Shown here: in pieces, positions 36,864 to 45,999 of the stretch
Numbering within the stretch: position 1 is the first letter of the stretch
How the letters are laid out: every line of letters starts with the position of its first letter
Assembly: GCF_004777465.1 (NCBI RefSeq)
Contig: NZ_CP038462.1
Location: 682,001-746,000 of the forward strand
Direction of reading: 5' to 3'
Source of the DNA: Nocardioides daphniae
Lineage (GTDB): Bacteria > Actinomycetota > Actinomycetes > Propionibacteriales > Nocardioidaceae
Length of the DNA stretch: 64,000 nt
Program-made: the position numbers and the translations under genes
The notes under the pieces: model-generated
Database searches by the model: none
Told to the model about the DNA's origin: nothing
The model's input: the letters and a program-made list of their open reading frames with translations, nothing else

Positions 36864-38115
36864 GTGCACCGTGTCGCGATGATCAGCCTGCACACCTCGC
36901 CGTTGGACCAGCCCGGGACGGGCGACGCCGGCGGCATGAACGTGTACGTCATCGAGCTCGCCCGTCGCCTCGCCCGGCAGGGCGTCGGCGTCGACATCTT
37001 CACCCGCGCCACTTCCTCCCGGCTGCCTGCCGTGGTGGAGGCCGGCGACGGGATCCTGGTGCGCCACGTGGCCGCCGGGCCCTTCGAGGGGCTCGACAAG
37101 CACGAGCTCCCCGGCCAGCTCTGCACCTTCGCCCGTGAGGTGCTCCGCGCCGAGGTGATGCACCCGGTCGGCCACTACGACGTCGTCCACTCCCACTACT
37201 GGCTCTCCGGACAGGTCGGCGCTGGCGCGCGACCGGTGGAACGTGCCGCTGGTCCACTCCATGCACACCATGGCCAAGGTGAAGAACGCCGCGCTCGCGG
37301 TCGGCGACAGCCCCGAGCCGCTGGCCCGCGTCATCGGCGAGGAGCAGGTCGTCGAGGCCGCCGACATGCTGATCGCCAACACCGACCTCGAGGCCGACCA
37401 GCTGGTCTCCCTCTACGGCGCCGAGCCGCACCGGGTCGACGTCGTCCACCCCGGCGTCGACCTGCGGGTCTTCACCCGGCGCGACCAAGGCCTCGTACGC
37501 CGTGAGCTCGGCCTCCCCGAGGACGCCTCGGTGCTCCTTTTCGCCGGGCGGATCCAGCCGCTCAAGGCGCCCGACGTGCTGCTGCGTGCGGTGGCCGTGC
37601 TGCTGGAGCGCGACCCCTCGCTGCGCTCGCGGATCGTGGTGCCCGTGGTGGGTGGTCCCTCCGGCAGCGGTCTTGAGCACCCGGAGTCGCTGGCCGTCCT
37701 CTCCACCGAGCTGGGCCTCGACGACGTGGTCCGCTTCGTGCCGCCGGTCGACCAGGCCGAGCTGGCCCGCTGGTACTCCGCCGCGACCCTGGTCGCCGTG
37801 CCGTCGTACAACGAGTCCTTCGGGCTGGTCGCCGTGGAGGCGCAGGCCTGCGGCACCCCGGTGGTCGCGGCGGCCGTCGGCGGCCTCACCACCGTGGTCC
37901 GTGACGAGGCCAGCGGCCTGCTGGTCGACACCCACGAGCCGGAGGACTGGGCGCACGCGCTGCGCCGCGTCGTGGTCGACGACGAGCTGCGCGCCCGCCT
38001 CGCCGCCGGTGCCGTCGAGCAGGCCTCGAGGTTTGCCTGGGAGCGCACCGCGGAAATGACCCTGAAGTCCTACGAGCAGGCCCGCTCGATGATGCGTACG
38101 GAGGTCTCCCTGTGA
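36864..38115 (+). CDS. mshA: D-inositol-3-phosphate glycosyltransferase (MshA); one frame break
   Basis: 417 residues after repair. First step of mycothiol synthesis: transfers GlcNAc from UDP-GlcNAc to inositol-3-phosphate. [20 protein letters not shown] near the N-terminus, [13 protein letters not shown], then after a two-base loss at 37219-37223 the sequence continues [22 protein letters not shown]4 nucleotide site [17 protein letters not shown] and [19 protein letters not shown] are intact. GTG 36864 has GGAAGGA. Its stop overlaps the start of the YbjN gene (GTGA), as in mycobacteria. Confidence 0.95.
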
Positions 38116-38678
38116 CCACTCCCGCCGGTGTGCCGGCCGACGGCCCCGAGTTCGACGCGCCCCGTGCCGACTTCGACCAGGAGGCGGCGCAGGTCGTCCG
38201 CGACCACCTGAAGGCCTCCGAGATCGAGTTCACCGAGGAGACCCCGGGCGTCTTCTCCTTCGCGCTGCCCGGCGAACGGAAGCTCCAGACGCCGGTGCGC
38301 GTCGACGTCGGACCGCACGCGCTCGGCGTGCACGCCTTCGTCTGCCGCAACCCCGACGAGAACCACGCCCGCGTCTACCGCTGGCTGCTGGAGCGCAACC
38401 TGCGGATGTACGCGGTCGCCTTCGCCGTCGACCACGACGGCGACATCTACCTCGACGCGCGGTTGCCGCTCTCGTCGGCCACGCCCGACGACCTCGACCG
38501 GCTCCTCGGCTCGGTGCTCACCTACGCCGACGAGTCGTTCAACACGCTGCTCGAGCTCGGCTTCGCCACCTCGATCCGCAAGGAGTGGGAGTGGCGCAGG
38601 GCCAACAACCAGCCCACCGCCAACCTGGAGGCGTTCCGTGGATGGCTGGAGTCGGGCGAGGAGCCCCAACCCTCCTGA
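38112..38678 (+). CDS. YbjN-domain protein (TY3/type III chaperone-like fold)
   Basis: 188 residues. [40 protein letters not shown] and [20 protein letters not shown] fit the YbjN family; it ends with [19 protein letters not shown]. Function unknown, but the same gene follows mshA in Mycobacterium. Starts with GTG 38112 inside the mshA stop, so the two are coupled. Confidence 0.88.
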   Translation: MTTPAGVPADGPEFDAPRADFDQEAAQVVRDHLKASEIEFTEETPGVFSFALPGERKLQTPVRVDVGPHALGVHAFVCRNPDENHARVYRWLLERNLRMYAVAFAVDHDGDIYLDARLPLSSATPDDLDRLLGSVLTYADESFNTLLELGFATSIRKEWEWRRANNQPTANLEAFRGWLESGEEPQPS

Positions 38679-38706
38679 GCCCCAGCCCTCCTGAGGGTCA
38701 GCCGGC

Positions 38707-39582
38707 TCACCGCACCCGAGGCGTACGCCGTGCCACCAGCACCCCGGCGATGCACAGCGCCCCGCCCACGAAGGTCAACGCTGCGGGCACCTCGTCGAGC
38801 AGGATCCAGGCCATCAACGCGGTCAGGAACGGCACCAGGAAGGTCGACTGCGAGAACGGCCCCGCGTCCGCATGGGTGAGGGCGTAGGCCCAGCAGACGA
38901 AGGCGATCGCCGACGGGAAGATCCCCAGGTAGACGATCCACCACAGGGTGTCGGGGGAGGCGTCCCCGAGCTCGCGCACGGTCGGCACCAGCCACGGCAG
39001 GCAGACCGCCCAGCCGACGAGGGCGTACCAGAACGTGAGCTGCAGGGCGGGCAGCCCGGCGAGCAGCCGCTTCTGGGTCAGCACGCCGATGGCGAACGAG
39101 AACGCCGCGACCACGGCGAGCAGCACGCCCACCACGTCGCCCTCCGGCGTGCTGGAGGAGGCGTAGGCGATCAGCACCACGCCGCCGAAGCCGACCGCCA
39201 TGCCGAGCAGCAGCCAGCCGGTGAGCCGCTCGCCCAGCAGCGCGGTGGCCAGCAGGCCGACCAGGATCGGCCCGACCTGCACCACCAGCGCCGAGGTCGC
39301 GGCGTCGATCCGGCCACCGGCCTCGTTGAGCGCCAGGTTGTAGAGCCCGAACCAGGTCGCCCCGCCGAGCGCCACCAGCGGCCACTCGGCGCGGGTGGGC
39401 AGTCGGCCGGGCCGCCCGCGCAGCAGCACCAGCAGGGTCAGCAGCATCACCGACAGCCGGGCCAGCGCGAGCGGGCCGGGCGAGATCGTGCCACCGAGGT
39501 GCCGGATCCCGACGAAGGCGCTGGCCCACAGCAGCAACGTCGTGACGGCGGCGAGCAGCGGGAGCCAGGGGCGTGAGGTCAC
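38707..39582 (-). CDS. EamA/DMT-superfamily transporter
   Basis: 291 residues, ten predicted helices in two EamA repeats. TLLLWASAFVGIRHLGGTIS opens repeat 1 and LLAVVAAFSFAIGVLTQKRL repeat 2; LLGERLTGWLLLGMAVGFGG and ILLDEVPAALTFVGGALCIAGVL close each repeat. Probably an exporter of amino acids or metabolites; the substrate cannot be told. It interrupts the otherwise conserved mshA-YbjN-gpmA/regX3 order. Confidence 0.88.
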   Translation of the reverse strand: MTSRPWLPLLAAVTTLLLWASAFVGIRHLGGTISPGPLALARLSVMLLTLLVLLRGRPGRLPTRAEWPLVALGGATWFGLYNLALNEAGGRIDAATSALVVQVGPILVGLLATALLGERLTGWLLLGMAVGFGGVVLIAYASSSTPEGDVVGVLLAVVAAFSFAIGVLTQKRLLAGLPALQLTFWYALVGWAVCLPWLVPTVRELGDASPDTLWWIVYLGIFPSAIAFVCWAYALTHADAGPFSQSTFLVPFLTALMAWILLDEVPAALTFVGGALCIAGVLVARRTPRVR

Positions 39583-39599
39583 CCGTGCAGGCTAGGGGC

Positions 39600-40277
39600 T
39601 CAGAGGTCGAGCTTGTAGCCCAACCCTCGCACCGTCACCAGGTACTGCGGCTGGCCCGGGTCGGGCTCGAGCTTGGCGCGCAGCCGCTTCACGTGCACGT
39701 CCAAGGTCTTGGTGTCGCCGACGTAGTCGGAGCCCCAGACCCGGTCGATCAGCTGGCCGCGGGTGAGCACCCGGCCGGGGTTGCGCAGGAACATCTCCAG
39801 GAGCTCGAACTCCTTGAGCGGGAACTTCTGCGTCTCGCCGTTGACGGTCACCACGTGGCGCTCGACGTCCATCCGCACCGGGCCCGCCTCGAGGGTGTCG
39901 GGCACCAGCTCGGGCTCCTGGCCGCGGCGCAGGACGGCGCGGATCCGAGCCACGAGCTCGCGGGGGGAGTAGGGCTTGGTCACGTAGTCGTCGGCGCCGA
40001 GCTCCAGCCCCACCACCTTGTCCACCTCGTCGTCCTTGGCGCTCACCATGATCACCGGGACGCTGGAGGTGGCGCGGATCTGGCGGCAGACCTCCGTGCC
40101 CGGGACGCCGGGCAGCATGAGGTCGAGGAGCACGATGTCGGCCCCGTGGCGGTCGAACTCGGCCAGGGCCTCGGTGCCGGTGGCGGCGATCGCCACCTCG
40201 TAGCCCTCCTTGCGGAGCATGTAGGCCAGGGCGTCGCTGTAGCTCTCTTCGTCCTCGACGACGAGTACGCGCGTCAT
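39600..40277 (-). CDS. regX3: Response regulator RegX3 (OmpR/PhoB family)
   Basis: 225 residues. Receiver domain: VLVVEDEESYSDALAYML (acidic pair), DIVLLDLMLPGVPGTEVC (phosphorylated Asp), VIMVSAKDDE (switch Thr/Ser) and DDYVTKPYSPRELVARI (Lys). Winged-helix output: FPLKEFELLEMFLRNPGRVLTR and VWGSDYVGDTKTLDVHVKRLR. It controls the phosphate-starvation regulon together with SenX3. Start overlaps the senX3 stop (ATGA). Confidence 0.94.
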   Translation of the reverse strand: MTRVLVVEDEESYSDALAYMLRKEGYEVAIAATGTEALAEFDRHGADIVLLDLMLPGVPGTEVCRQIRATSSVPVIMVSAKDDEVDKVVGLELGADDYVTKPYSPRELVARIRAVLRRGQEPELVPDTLEAGPVRMDVERHVVTVNGETQKFPLKEFELLEMFLRNPGRVLTRGQLIDRVWGSDYVGDTKTLDVHVKRLRAKLEPDPGQPQYLVTVRGLGYKLDL

Positions 40278-41458
40278 GAGATCGTGCCTTCCTGCTGGTC
40301 CCCGACGGTCGGGGCCTCTGCGGTGATGATGCCTGAATCGGCGTTGACGTGGCGGGGGAGGACCAGGGTGAACGTCGACCCCTGTCCCTGCACCGACCAG
40401 ACCCGGACGTCGCCCCCGTGCGTGGCGGCGACGTGCTTGACGATGGAGAGGCCCAGGCCGGTGCCCCCGGTGGAGCGGTGCCGGGCCGGGTCGACCCGGT
40501 AGAACCGCTCGAAGATGCGGTCGATCTCGTCGGTGGGGATGCCGATGCCCTGGTCGACGACGGAGATCTCGACGGTGCGCTCCAGGCCCTTGGTCTCGAC
40601 GACGACCGAGGTGCGCTCGCCCGAGTAGGCCACGGCGTTGGAGACCAGGTTGCTGACGGCCGCCGCGACCAGCTTGGGGTCGCCGCTGACCGAGAGGCCG
40701 GTGTCACCGCGTACGACCAGGGAGATGCCCTTGCTGGCCGCGTCGAGGGCGGAGGTGTCGACCGCCTCGGCGACGACCTGGTCGATGCGGACCTCGGAGC
40801 GGGTCTCGACGAGGTCGACCGCCTGCAGGCGGGAGAGCTCGATGACCTGCTGGACCAGGCTGGCCAGCCGGTCGGACTCGACCCGCATCCGGCTCGCGAA
40901 GCGGCGCACGGCCTCGGGGTCGTCACTGGCGTCCTCGACGGCCTCGGCCAGGATCTTGATGGCCCCGACGGGGGTCTTGAGCTCGTGGCTGACGTTGGCG
41001 ACGAAGTCCCGGCGCACGGCCTCGACGCGGCGCTCGCGGGTGCGGTCCTCGAGCAGTGCCAGGACCAGGCGTGAGCCCAGCGGGGCGACCCGGGCGTTGA
41101 CCATGATCGGCGGGGCCAGCTCGCGCTCCAGGGTCATCTCGCTCTCGCGGATCTGGCCGTCGCGACGCACCTGCCGGACCAGGTCGGCGAGCTCGGCGAT
41201 CACCAGCTCGTTGCCGCGCACCAGGCCCAACGCGTACGCCGGGGCCGAGGCCTTGAGCACCGTGTCGTGCTCGTCGACGACCACGCCCGAGCTGCGCAGG
41301 GTCGAGAGGACGGTGGCGACGCCGGCGGGCAGCACGGGCGGCTCGGGGGTGAGCTCACGGTGCTGGAGGCGGTCGCTCACGTGCCACGCCATGACGCCGA
41401 CGGCGCCGACGACGACGCCGATGAGCGCCGCCAGCGATGCCTGCAGGGTGGGGTCCAC
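40274..41458 (-). CDS. senX3: Sensor histidine kinase SenX3
   Basis: 394 residues from GTG 41458. One N-terminal membrane segment (ASLAALIGVVVGAVGVMAWH), a PAS-like region (VVVDEHDTVLKASAPAYALG) with DRTRERRVEAVRRDFVANVSHELKTPVGAI as H box (phospho-His in SHELKTP), and N/G boxes AAAVSNLVSNAVAYSG, DQGIGIPTDEIDRIFERFY, STGGTGLGLSIVKHVAATHG. The kinase of RegX3; PhoU normally restrains it when phosphate is plentiful. The start is chosen because TACGAT (reverse complement of 41466-41471) is seven bases upstream. Divergent from phoU. Confidence 0.93.
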   Translation of the reverse strand: MDPTLQASLAALIGVVVGAVGVMAWHVSDRLQHRELTPEPPVLPAGVATVLSTLRSSGVVVDEHDTVLKASAPAYALGLVRGNELVIAELADLVRQVRRDGQIRESEMTLERELAPPIMVNARVAPLGSRLVLALLEDRTRERRVEAVRRDFVANVSHELKTPVGAIKILAEAVEDASDDPEAVRRFASRMRVESDRLASLVQQVIELSRLQAVDLVETRSEVRIDQVVAEAVDTSALDAASKGISLVVRGDTGLSVSGDPKLVAAAVSNLVSNAVAYSGERTSVVVETKGLERTVEISVVDQGIGIPTDEIDRIFERFYRVDPARHRSTGGTGLGLSIVKHVAATHGGDVRVWSVQGQGSTFTLVLPRHVNADSGIITAEAPTVGDQQEGTIS

Positions 41459-41519
41459 AGTCGTGATCGTACGGGGCGCCACGCGCCTGCCCTGACCGAG
41501 GAGACGCAGGTCAGACAGT

Positions 41520-41541
41520 GTTCACCGGGCGTTCATCCCAG
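41520..41541 (+). promoter_or_regulatory. PHO box (direct repeat) upstream of phoU
   Basis: GTTCACC-GGGC-GTTCATC-CCAG: two 11-bp direct repeats headed by the actinobacterial PhoP/RegX3 core GTTCA(C/T)C, followed by weaker units up to 41559. It lies 27 bp before the phoU -10 TACCGT (41568-41573), in the intergenic region shared with senX3-regX3, so RegX3 probably controls both directions. Confidence 0.75.
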
Positions 41542-41580
41542 ATCGCCGGGAGGTCATCTGGCCTGCCTACCGTGGCCCCC

Positions 41581-42231
41581 ATGCGCGAGGCATTCCACGA
41601 CGAGCTCGAGTCCGTCTACTCCGACCTGTCCGCCATCTGCGGCCAGGTCAAGGTGTCGGTCGAACGAGCCACCCAGGCCCTCCTGACCGGCGACGCGACC
41701 TTGGCCGAGCAGGTGATCACTGCCGACGCCGACATCGACCACCGCCGCGAGCGGGTGGAGGACCAGGCCTTCGCCCTCCTCTCCCTGCAGGCGCCGGTCG
41801 CGGGTGACCTGCGGATGGTGGTGGCGGCCCTGCGGATGGTGAGCGAGCTCGAGCGGATGGGCGACCTCTCGGTCCACATTGCCAAGATCGCCCGGCTGCG
41901 GGTGCCCGAGGTGGCCGTCCCGGTCGACCAGCGCTCGACCGTGGTGCGGATGGCCCAGATCGCCGAGGGCATGGTCGACAAGGTCGTGCGGATCATCGCC
42001 GACCGCGACACCGAGGGGCCCGAGGACCTGCGCCTGCAGGAGGAGGAGATGGACAAGCTGCGCCGCTCCCTCTTCACCGCGATGCTCGGCGACGACTGGC
42101 CGCACGGGGTCGAGGCCGCCGTCGACCTGGCCCTGCTGGGTCGCTACTACGAGCGGATCGCCGACCACGCGCTCTCGGTCGCCAACCGGATCGTCTTCGT
42201 CGTCACGGGGCAGGCCGCCGCGGTCTCCTGA
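41581..42231 (+). CDS. phoU: Phosphate-signalling protein PhoU
   Basis: 216 residues, two three-helix bundles. MREAFHDELESVYSDLSAIC, ALRMVSELERMGDLSVHIAK and LALLGRYYERIADHALSVAN contain the paired E-R-x-x-D metal-binding motifs. It restrains SenX3/RegX3 when phosphate is sufficient. ATG 41581 sits seven bases after TACCGT, a leaderless pattern, with a PHO box upstream, so it should be induced in phosphate starvation. Confidence 0.94.
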   Translation: MREAFHDELESVYSDLSAICGQVKVSVERATQALLTGDATLAEQVITADADIDHRRERVEDQAFALLSLQAPVAGDLRMVVAALRMVSELERMGDLSVHIAKIARLRVPEVAVPVDQRSTVVRMAQIAEGMVDKVVRIIADRDTEGPEDLRLQEEEMDKLRRSLFTAMLGDDWPHGVEAAVDLALLGRYYERIADHALSVANRIVFVVTGQAAAVS

Positions 42232-42240
42232 CCTCCAGCA

Positions 42241-42284
42241 ACGCCGAAGGGCCCGTACGCACCTGCGTACGGGCCCTTCGGCGT
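42241..42284. terminator. Bidirectional terminator between phoU and gpmA
   Basis: A perfect 21-bp inverted repeat (arms 42241-42261 and 42264-42284) with a two-base centre, between the convergent phoU and gpmA genes. One of the strongest hairpins in the window. Confidence 0.9.
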
Positions 42285-42306
42285 GACGTGTGTCAGCCCG
42301 CCGAGG

Positions 42307-43049
42307 TCAGCGACCCTGGTTGGCGACGGCCGCGGCAGCAGCCGCAGCGGCCTCCGGGTCGAGGTACTCGCCACCGGGGACGAGGGGCTTGAGGTCCTCG
42401 TCGAGGCGGTAGACCAGCGGCATGCCGGTGGGGATGTTGAGCCCCGCGATGTCGTCGTCGCTGATGCCGTCGAGGTGCTTGACGATGCCGCGCAGCGAGT
42501 TGCCGTGGGCAGCGATCAGGACCGTCTTGCCGGCCTTGAGGTCGGGGACGACCTCGCTGTCGTAGTACGGCAGCATGCGGGCGATGACGTCCTTGAGGCA
42601 CTCCGTGCGCGGCAGCTCGTCGCCGAGGTCGGCGTAGCGGGCGTCGCCCACCTGCGAGAACTCGTCGTCGTCGGCCAGCGGCGGCGGCGGGATGTCGAAG
42701 GAGCGGCGCCAGAGCATGAACTGCTCCTCACCGAACTCCTCCAGCGTCTGCTTCTTGTCCTTGCCCTGGAGGGCGCCGTAGTGGCGCTCGTTGAGCGCCA
42801 GCTGCGCTTCACCGGGATCCAGTGGCGGTCGGCGGCGTCGAGGGAGAGCGCGGCGGTGGTGATCGCACGGCGCTGCAGGGAGGTGTGCACGACGTCGGGG
42901 AGCACGCCGGCCTCCACCAGCAGCTCACCTCCGCGCACGGCCTCGGCTCGGCCCTTGTCGGTCAGGTCGACGTCGACCCAGCCGGTGAAGAGGTTCTTGG
43001 CGTTCCACTCGCTCTCGCCGTGGCGGAGCAGAACGAGGGTGTAGGCCAT
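42307..43049 (-). CDS. gpmA: 2,3-bisphosphoglycerate-dependent phosphoglycerate mutase; one frame break
   Basis: 247 residues after restoring one base near 42793-42798. Interconverts 3- and 2-phosphoglycerate. [20 protein letters not shown] carries the phospho-histidine, [21 protein letters not shown] and (after repair) [20 protein letters not shown] the substrate loop, [20 protein letters not shown] the second histidine. ATG 43049 overlaps the stop of the upstream lipoprotein gene. A seven-alanine stretch near the C-terminus is odd but harmless. Confidence 0.94.
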
Positions 43050-43573
43050 CAGTGGCCGCCCTCGGAGTGGTCGTTGCCCGACTCGCACCGCTCGAGGCCG
43101 CGGTCGAGGCCGGCGACCTCGGCGTAGGGGCCGCAGTTGTTGACGACGGGCAGCTTCATGTCGGTCGACTCGCCGTTGGAGAAGGCGATGGTGACGGGCA
43201 GGAACGTGCCGGCCTCGACGTCACCGGTGACGACGATGGGGGAGTCGCTCGTGGCGAGGCTGTGGAAGCCCTGCGGCGCCAGCTCGATCTCGGCCACGTC
43301 GGCGACCTGGGCGCCCTCGGCGGTCACGCCGGTGACGGAGACGGTCTCCTCGGTCGAGTTGTTCGCGAAGGAGGCGACCATGACCGCCTTCGACTCGCCG
43401 TCGGTGACGACGACGCCGGCGAGCACGTCGACGGTGGCCTCGCGGCTGTTGGCACCGACGCCCGGCGTGTAGTCGCGGTCCGTGGCGTAGTCGAACCCAC
43501 AGGAACTCAGCACGGGCGCGAGGACGAGTGCGATGGAGGCGAGCGCAGTCGTACGACGAGAGGGCTTCTGCAT
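43049..43573 (-). CDS. Lipoprotein, function unknown
   Basis: 174 residues. Signal peptide with lipobox VLSSC (cysteine ~25), then a beta-rich domain of about 110 residues ([40 protein letters not shown]) and a two-cysteine C-terminus ending in Glu/His-rich NDHSEGGH. It would be anchored outside the membrane. The stop overlaps the gpmA start, so they form an operon, an arrangement also seen in other actinobacteria. Confidence 0.75.
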   Translation of the reverse strand: MQKPSRRTTALASIALVLAPVLSSCGFDYATDRDYTPGVGANSREATVDVLAGVVVTDGESKAVMVASFANNSTEETVSVTGVTAEGAQVADVAEIELAPQGFHSLATSDSPIVVTGDVEAGTFLPVTIAFSNGESTDMKLPVVNNCGPYAEVAGLDRGLERCESGNDHSEGGH

Positions 43574-43675
43574 GGCTGACAGGGTAGCGAACGTGTGGCC
43601 CGGCGCGGCTTCGGGGCGGGGTTTGCGGACGCCGTACCGCGGGTACCTAGCAGCGGGCAGTTACGTCGCGCCCCG

Positions 43676-43727
43676 TGTCACCCACTGTGACACCCCCCGT
43701 GCACGAGGGGTGACAGAAGGGGTGACA
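43676..43727. promoter_or_regulatory. Cluster of TGTCAC/GGGGTGACA repeats between lipoprotein and carD
   Basis: TGTCAC-CCACT-GTGACA is an inverted repeat (43676-43692), followed by two direct copies of GGGGTGACA (43707-43715 and 43719-43727, 12 bp apart). It lies in the 314-bp space between the divergent lipoprotein/gpmA operon and carD; apart from these sites and the carD promoter I see nothing coding there. Confidence 0.5.
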
Positions 43728-43835
43728 GGGGGAGTGGCGGCAGCGGTGCCCCGGGGTCGTCAGGGCACAGATGCGCCCCCCTGTCAAGGGGGTCGCGGCG
43801 GCGAAAAGTGCCCCTGACCTGCGCAAACGCCATTT

Positions 43836-43866
43836 CCCGAAGTGATGTGACGTGTTACACTTCGGG
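43836..43866 (+). promoter_or_regulatory. carD promoter with 9-bp inverted repeat
   Basis: CCCGAAGTG (43836-43844) is matched by CACTTCGGG (43858-43866) 13 bp away. The right arm overlaps the -10 hexamer TACACT (43857-43862), with TTCCCG 16 bp upstream as a possible -35. A dimeric regulator bound here would block or reshape the promoter. Confidence 0.5.
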
Positions 43867-43887
43867 CCGGAAAGGGGAACTGAATAC

Positions 43888-44372
43888 ATGACTTACACCG
43901 TCGGCGAAACGGTCGTCTACCCGAACCATGGGCTGCAGTCATCGAGGACATCGAGATGCGGACGATCAAGGGGGAGGACCGGCAGTACCTCGTTCTGAGG
44001 ATCGTGGCCCAGCAGGACCTGGTGGTCCGTGTCCCGTCCAACAACCTCGACCTCGTCGGCGTGCGCGACGTCGTCGACCGTGATGGTCTGGACCGGGTCT
44101 TCGACATCCTCAGGGCCTCCCACGTGGAGGAGCCCACCAACTGGTCGCGTCGCTACAAGGCCAACCTGGAGAAGCTGCACAGCGGTGACGTCATGAAGGT
44201 CTCCGAGGTCGTGCGCGACCTCTGGCGTCGTGAGCGTGACCGTGGCCTGTCCGCCGGCGAGAAGCGGATGCTGGCGAAGGCTCGTCAGATCCTGGTCTCC
44301 GAGCTGGCCCTGGCCGAGAAGACCAACGAGGACAAGGCCGAGGCCATCCTCGACGAGGTGCTCGCCTCCTGA
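43888..44372 (+). CDS. carD: CarD-family RNA-polymerase-binding transcription regulator; one frame break
   Basis: 161 residues after restoring one base in the G run at 43930-43932. It binds the RNAP beta lobe and stabilises open complexes at rRNA and other promoters. The N-terminal Tudor-like domain reads [15 protein letters not shown] then, repaired, [40 protein letters not shown] follows; the helical C-terminal domain includes [23 protein letters not shown] 43888 has AAAGGGGA. Synteny with ispD/ispF matches Mycobacterium. Confidence 0.95.
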
Positions 44373-44398
44373 GGCGGTCCCTCACCCCGACAGCGTGA

Positions 44399-44437
44399 CG
44401 ACGAGGCCCCCACGGTTCGCCCGTGGGGGCCTCGTCG
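44399..44437 (+). terminator. Terminator of carD
   Basis: Perfect 17-bp arms (44399-44415 and 44421-44437) around a TTCGC loop, 26 bp after the carD stop. Confidence 0.88.
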
Positions 44438-44486
44438 ACTCCCGGGCAGCACGCGCCCCCGCGCGGGGGCATACGGTGGAGGCGCC

Positions 44487-45079
44487 ATGAACCAGAACTC
44501 GGACGACACCCTCAGCTCGCGTGACCTCCTCGACCTCGAGGACCTGCACCCCCTGGGGCTGCTCCTCGACGAGGGGCGAGGCTCACTGCCGTACGCCCTC
44601 ATCCACGGCGAGGCGCTCGTCGCCTGCGCCGCCTGGGGCCTGGGGGAGTCCGGCGTGCAGCCGGTCGACACCGGCACCAGCTGGGAGGAGATCGCCGTCG
44701 CCGGTGAGCCGGTCGTGCTCCACGACCCGCTCTGCCCGATGACCCCGGCCGACTTCATCGCCGCCTGCGTGCTGCGCGCCGTCACCGAGGACGTCGTGGT
44801 CGTCGCCGTCCGACCCGTCACCGACACCGTGAAGACGGTCGACGACGGAGCCGTCGGCGAGACGGTCGACCGTGAAAGCTGCGTGCGCTGGCCTCGCCCG
44901 TCGTGCTGCCCGCCTCGGTGGTCGCCGCCCTGCCGTCACTGCCCAGCGTCCACTTCGAGGAGCTGGTGCCGATGCTGCGCGAGCACTTCCGGGTCGAGCT
45001 CGTGCCGGCGCCCGCGCAGGCCCGCCGCGTCGCCGATGTCGACGACGTCGCGCTGCTCGAGGCCCTGACCCAGCGCTGA
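44487..45079 (+). CDS. Degenerate IspD-like protein; one frame break
   Basis: About 197 residues after restoring one base near 44878-44881. It follows the outline of IspD but without its catalytic start: there is no LAAGxGxR nucleotide loop; the HDAARP motif appears degraded as VLHDPLCPMTPADF; the V-x-D-T-x-K motif is kept as PVTDTVKTVDDGAVGETVD, and TPQ is replaced by SPVVLPASV. It is therefore unlikely to transfer CMP, and may be a regulatory or scaffolding paralogue. It lies between carD and the convergent true ispD. ATG 44487 has TACGGT nine bases upstream. Confidence 0.65.
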
Positions 45080-45102
45080 CGGTGCTGCCCCAGCGCTGAT
45101 GG

Positions 45103-45885
45103 TCAGCTCGACCGCAGCAGGTGGGCGGCGAGCGCGACATCCTCGGGGAAGGTGACCTTGAGGTTGCGCGCCGTCGACGGCACCGCCGCGATGCGTACGC
45201 CCTCGGCCCACCGCTCCACGCAGCTCGCGGTGTCGGTGCCCTCGAAGCCCTCACGCTCGGCGCGGGAGTAGGCCGCCAGCAGCAGCCCGGCGCGGAACGC
45301 CTGCGGCGTCTGGACGCCCGCCAGTCCGGTCGGTGCCGACCGGGCGTCGGCGGTGACCAGCCCGGTCGCAGGGACCACCGGGATCGCCCCGCCATGCTCG
45401 GCCGCGGCCGCCACGGTGGCGCTGAAGAGCGCGGCGCCGACCAGGGGGCGGGCGCCGTCGTGGATTGCGACGACCTCGATCTCGCCGGCCGCCACCCACG
45501 GCGTCAGGGTCGCCAGGGCGGCCCGCTCCGAGGCGTGGCGGGTGGCGCCGCCGGTGACCAGGGCGACCTCCGGAGTGCCGGACGACTCCGGGTCGGCCGG
45601 CAGGTGCGGCACCAGTGCCTCGGTCACCTGCGCCTCCTCGCCCGGGCGGGCGACCACGACCACGCGGCGTACGCCTGGGGTGGCCAGCGCGGCGCGCACC
45701 GAGTGCACGAGCACCGGGGCGTCGAGCAGCGGCAGCAGCACCTTGTTGACCGGCACGCCGTCGAGCTGTGCGCCGACCCGGGAGCCCGACCCTGCGGCCA
45801 GGATGACGATCGCGCTGCTGGGGGCGCTGGTGGGGGCGCTGGTGGGGGCGCTGAGGGGGGCGCTGAGGGGGGCGCTGCTGCTCAT
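45103..45885 (-). CDS. ispD: 2-C-methyl-D-erythritol 4-phosphate cytidylyltransferase
   Basis: 260 residues. Makes CDP-ME in the MEP isoprenoid pathway. [13 protein letters not shown] (nucleotide loop), [15 protein letters not shown] (Lys), [33 protein letters not shown] and [12 protein letters not shown] are intact. A low-complexity N-terminal tail of SAP/SAPT repeats is encoded by 12-bp DNA repeats. ATG 45885 has TAACCT seven bases upstream (leaderless pattern); a longer frame upstream is not supported. Confidence 0.92.
   Translation of the reverse strand: MSSSAPLSAPLSAPTSAPTSAPSSAIVILAAGSGSRVGAQLDGVPVNKVLLPLLDAPVLVHSVRAALATPGVRRVVVVARPGEEAQVTEALVPHLPADPESSGTPEVALVTGGATRHASERAALATLTPWVAAGEIEVVAIHDGARPLVGAALFSATVAAAAEHGGAIPVVPATGLVTADARSAPTGLAGVQTPQAFRAGLLLAAYSRAEREGFEGTDTASCVERWAEGVRIAAVPSTARNLKVTFPEDVALAAHLLRSS
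45812..45871. repeat. Five 12-bp tandem repeats in the start of ispD
   Basis: Plus-strand unit GCGCTG(G/A/C)(T/G)GGGG, five full copies plus a partial sixth (45872-45883). On the minus strand each unit encodes four residues (S-A-P-L/T), producing the flexible N-terminal tail of IspD. Length changes here would keep the frame. Confidence 0.9.
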
Positions 45886-45920
45886 GGCGGACAGGTTATC
45901 CGCGCACGACCCCGATCCGT

Positions 45921-45934
45921 TTTCACACCTGAAA
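45921..45934. promoter_or_regulatory. Inverted repeat upstream of the NirD-like gene
   Basis: TTTCA-CACC-TGAAA (45921-45934), 34 bp before a TAGTCT hexamer (45968-45973) and 66 bp before the start codon. It lies in the short region shared with ispD. A nitrogen regulator such as GlnR is conceivable for a NirD-like gene, but the spacing does not fit its consensus. Confidence 0.35.
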
Positions 45935-45999
45935 CACGGGTGCACCCTCCCGGCAACGTCGCCTTCCTAGTCTCGACCCCCTTGACGGAAGGAAGTCGG

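Noticed and set aside
45921..45934. GlnR box for the NirD-like gene
   Set aside because: The half-sites are separated by four bases, not the six of the GlnR consensus, so I keep it only as an unassigned inverted repeat.
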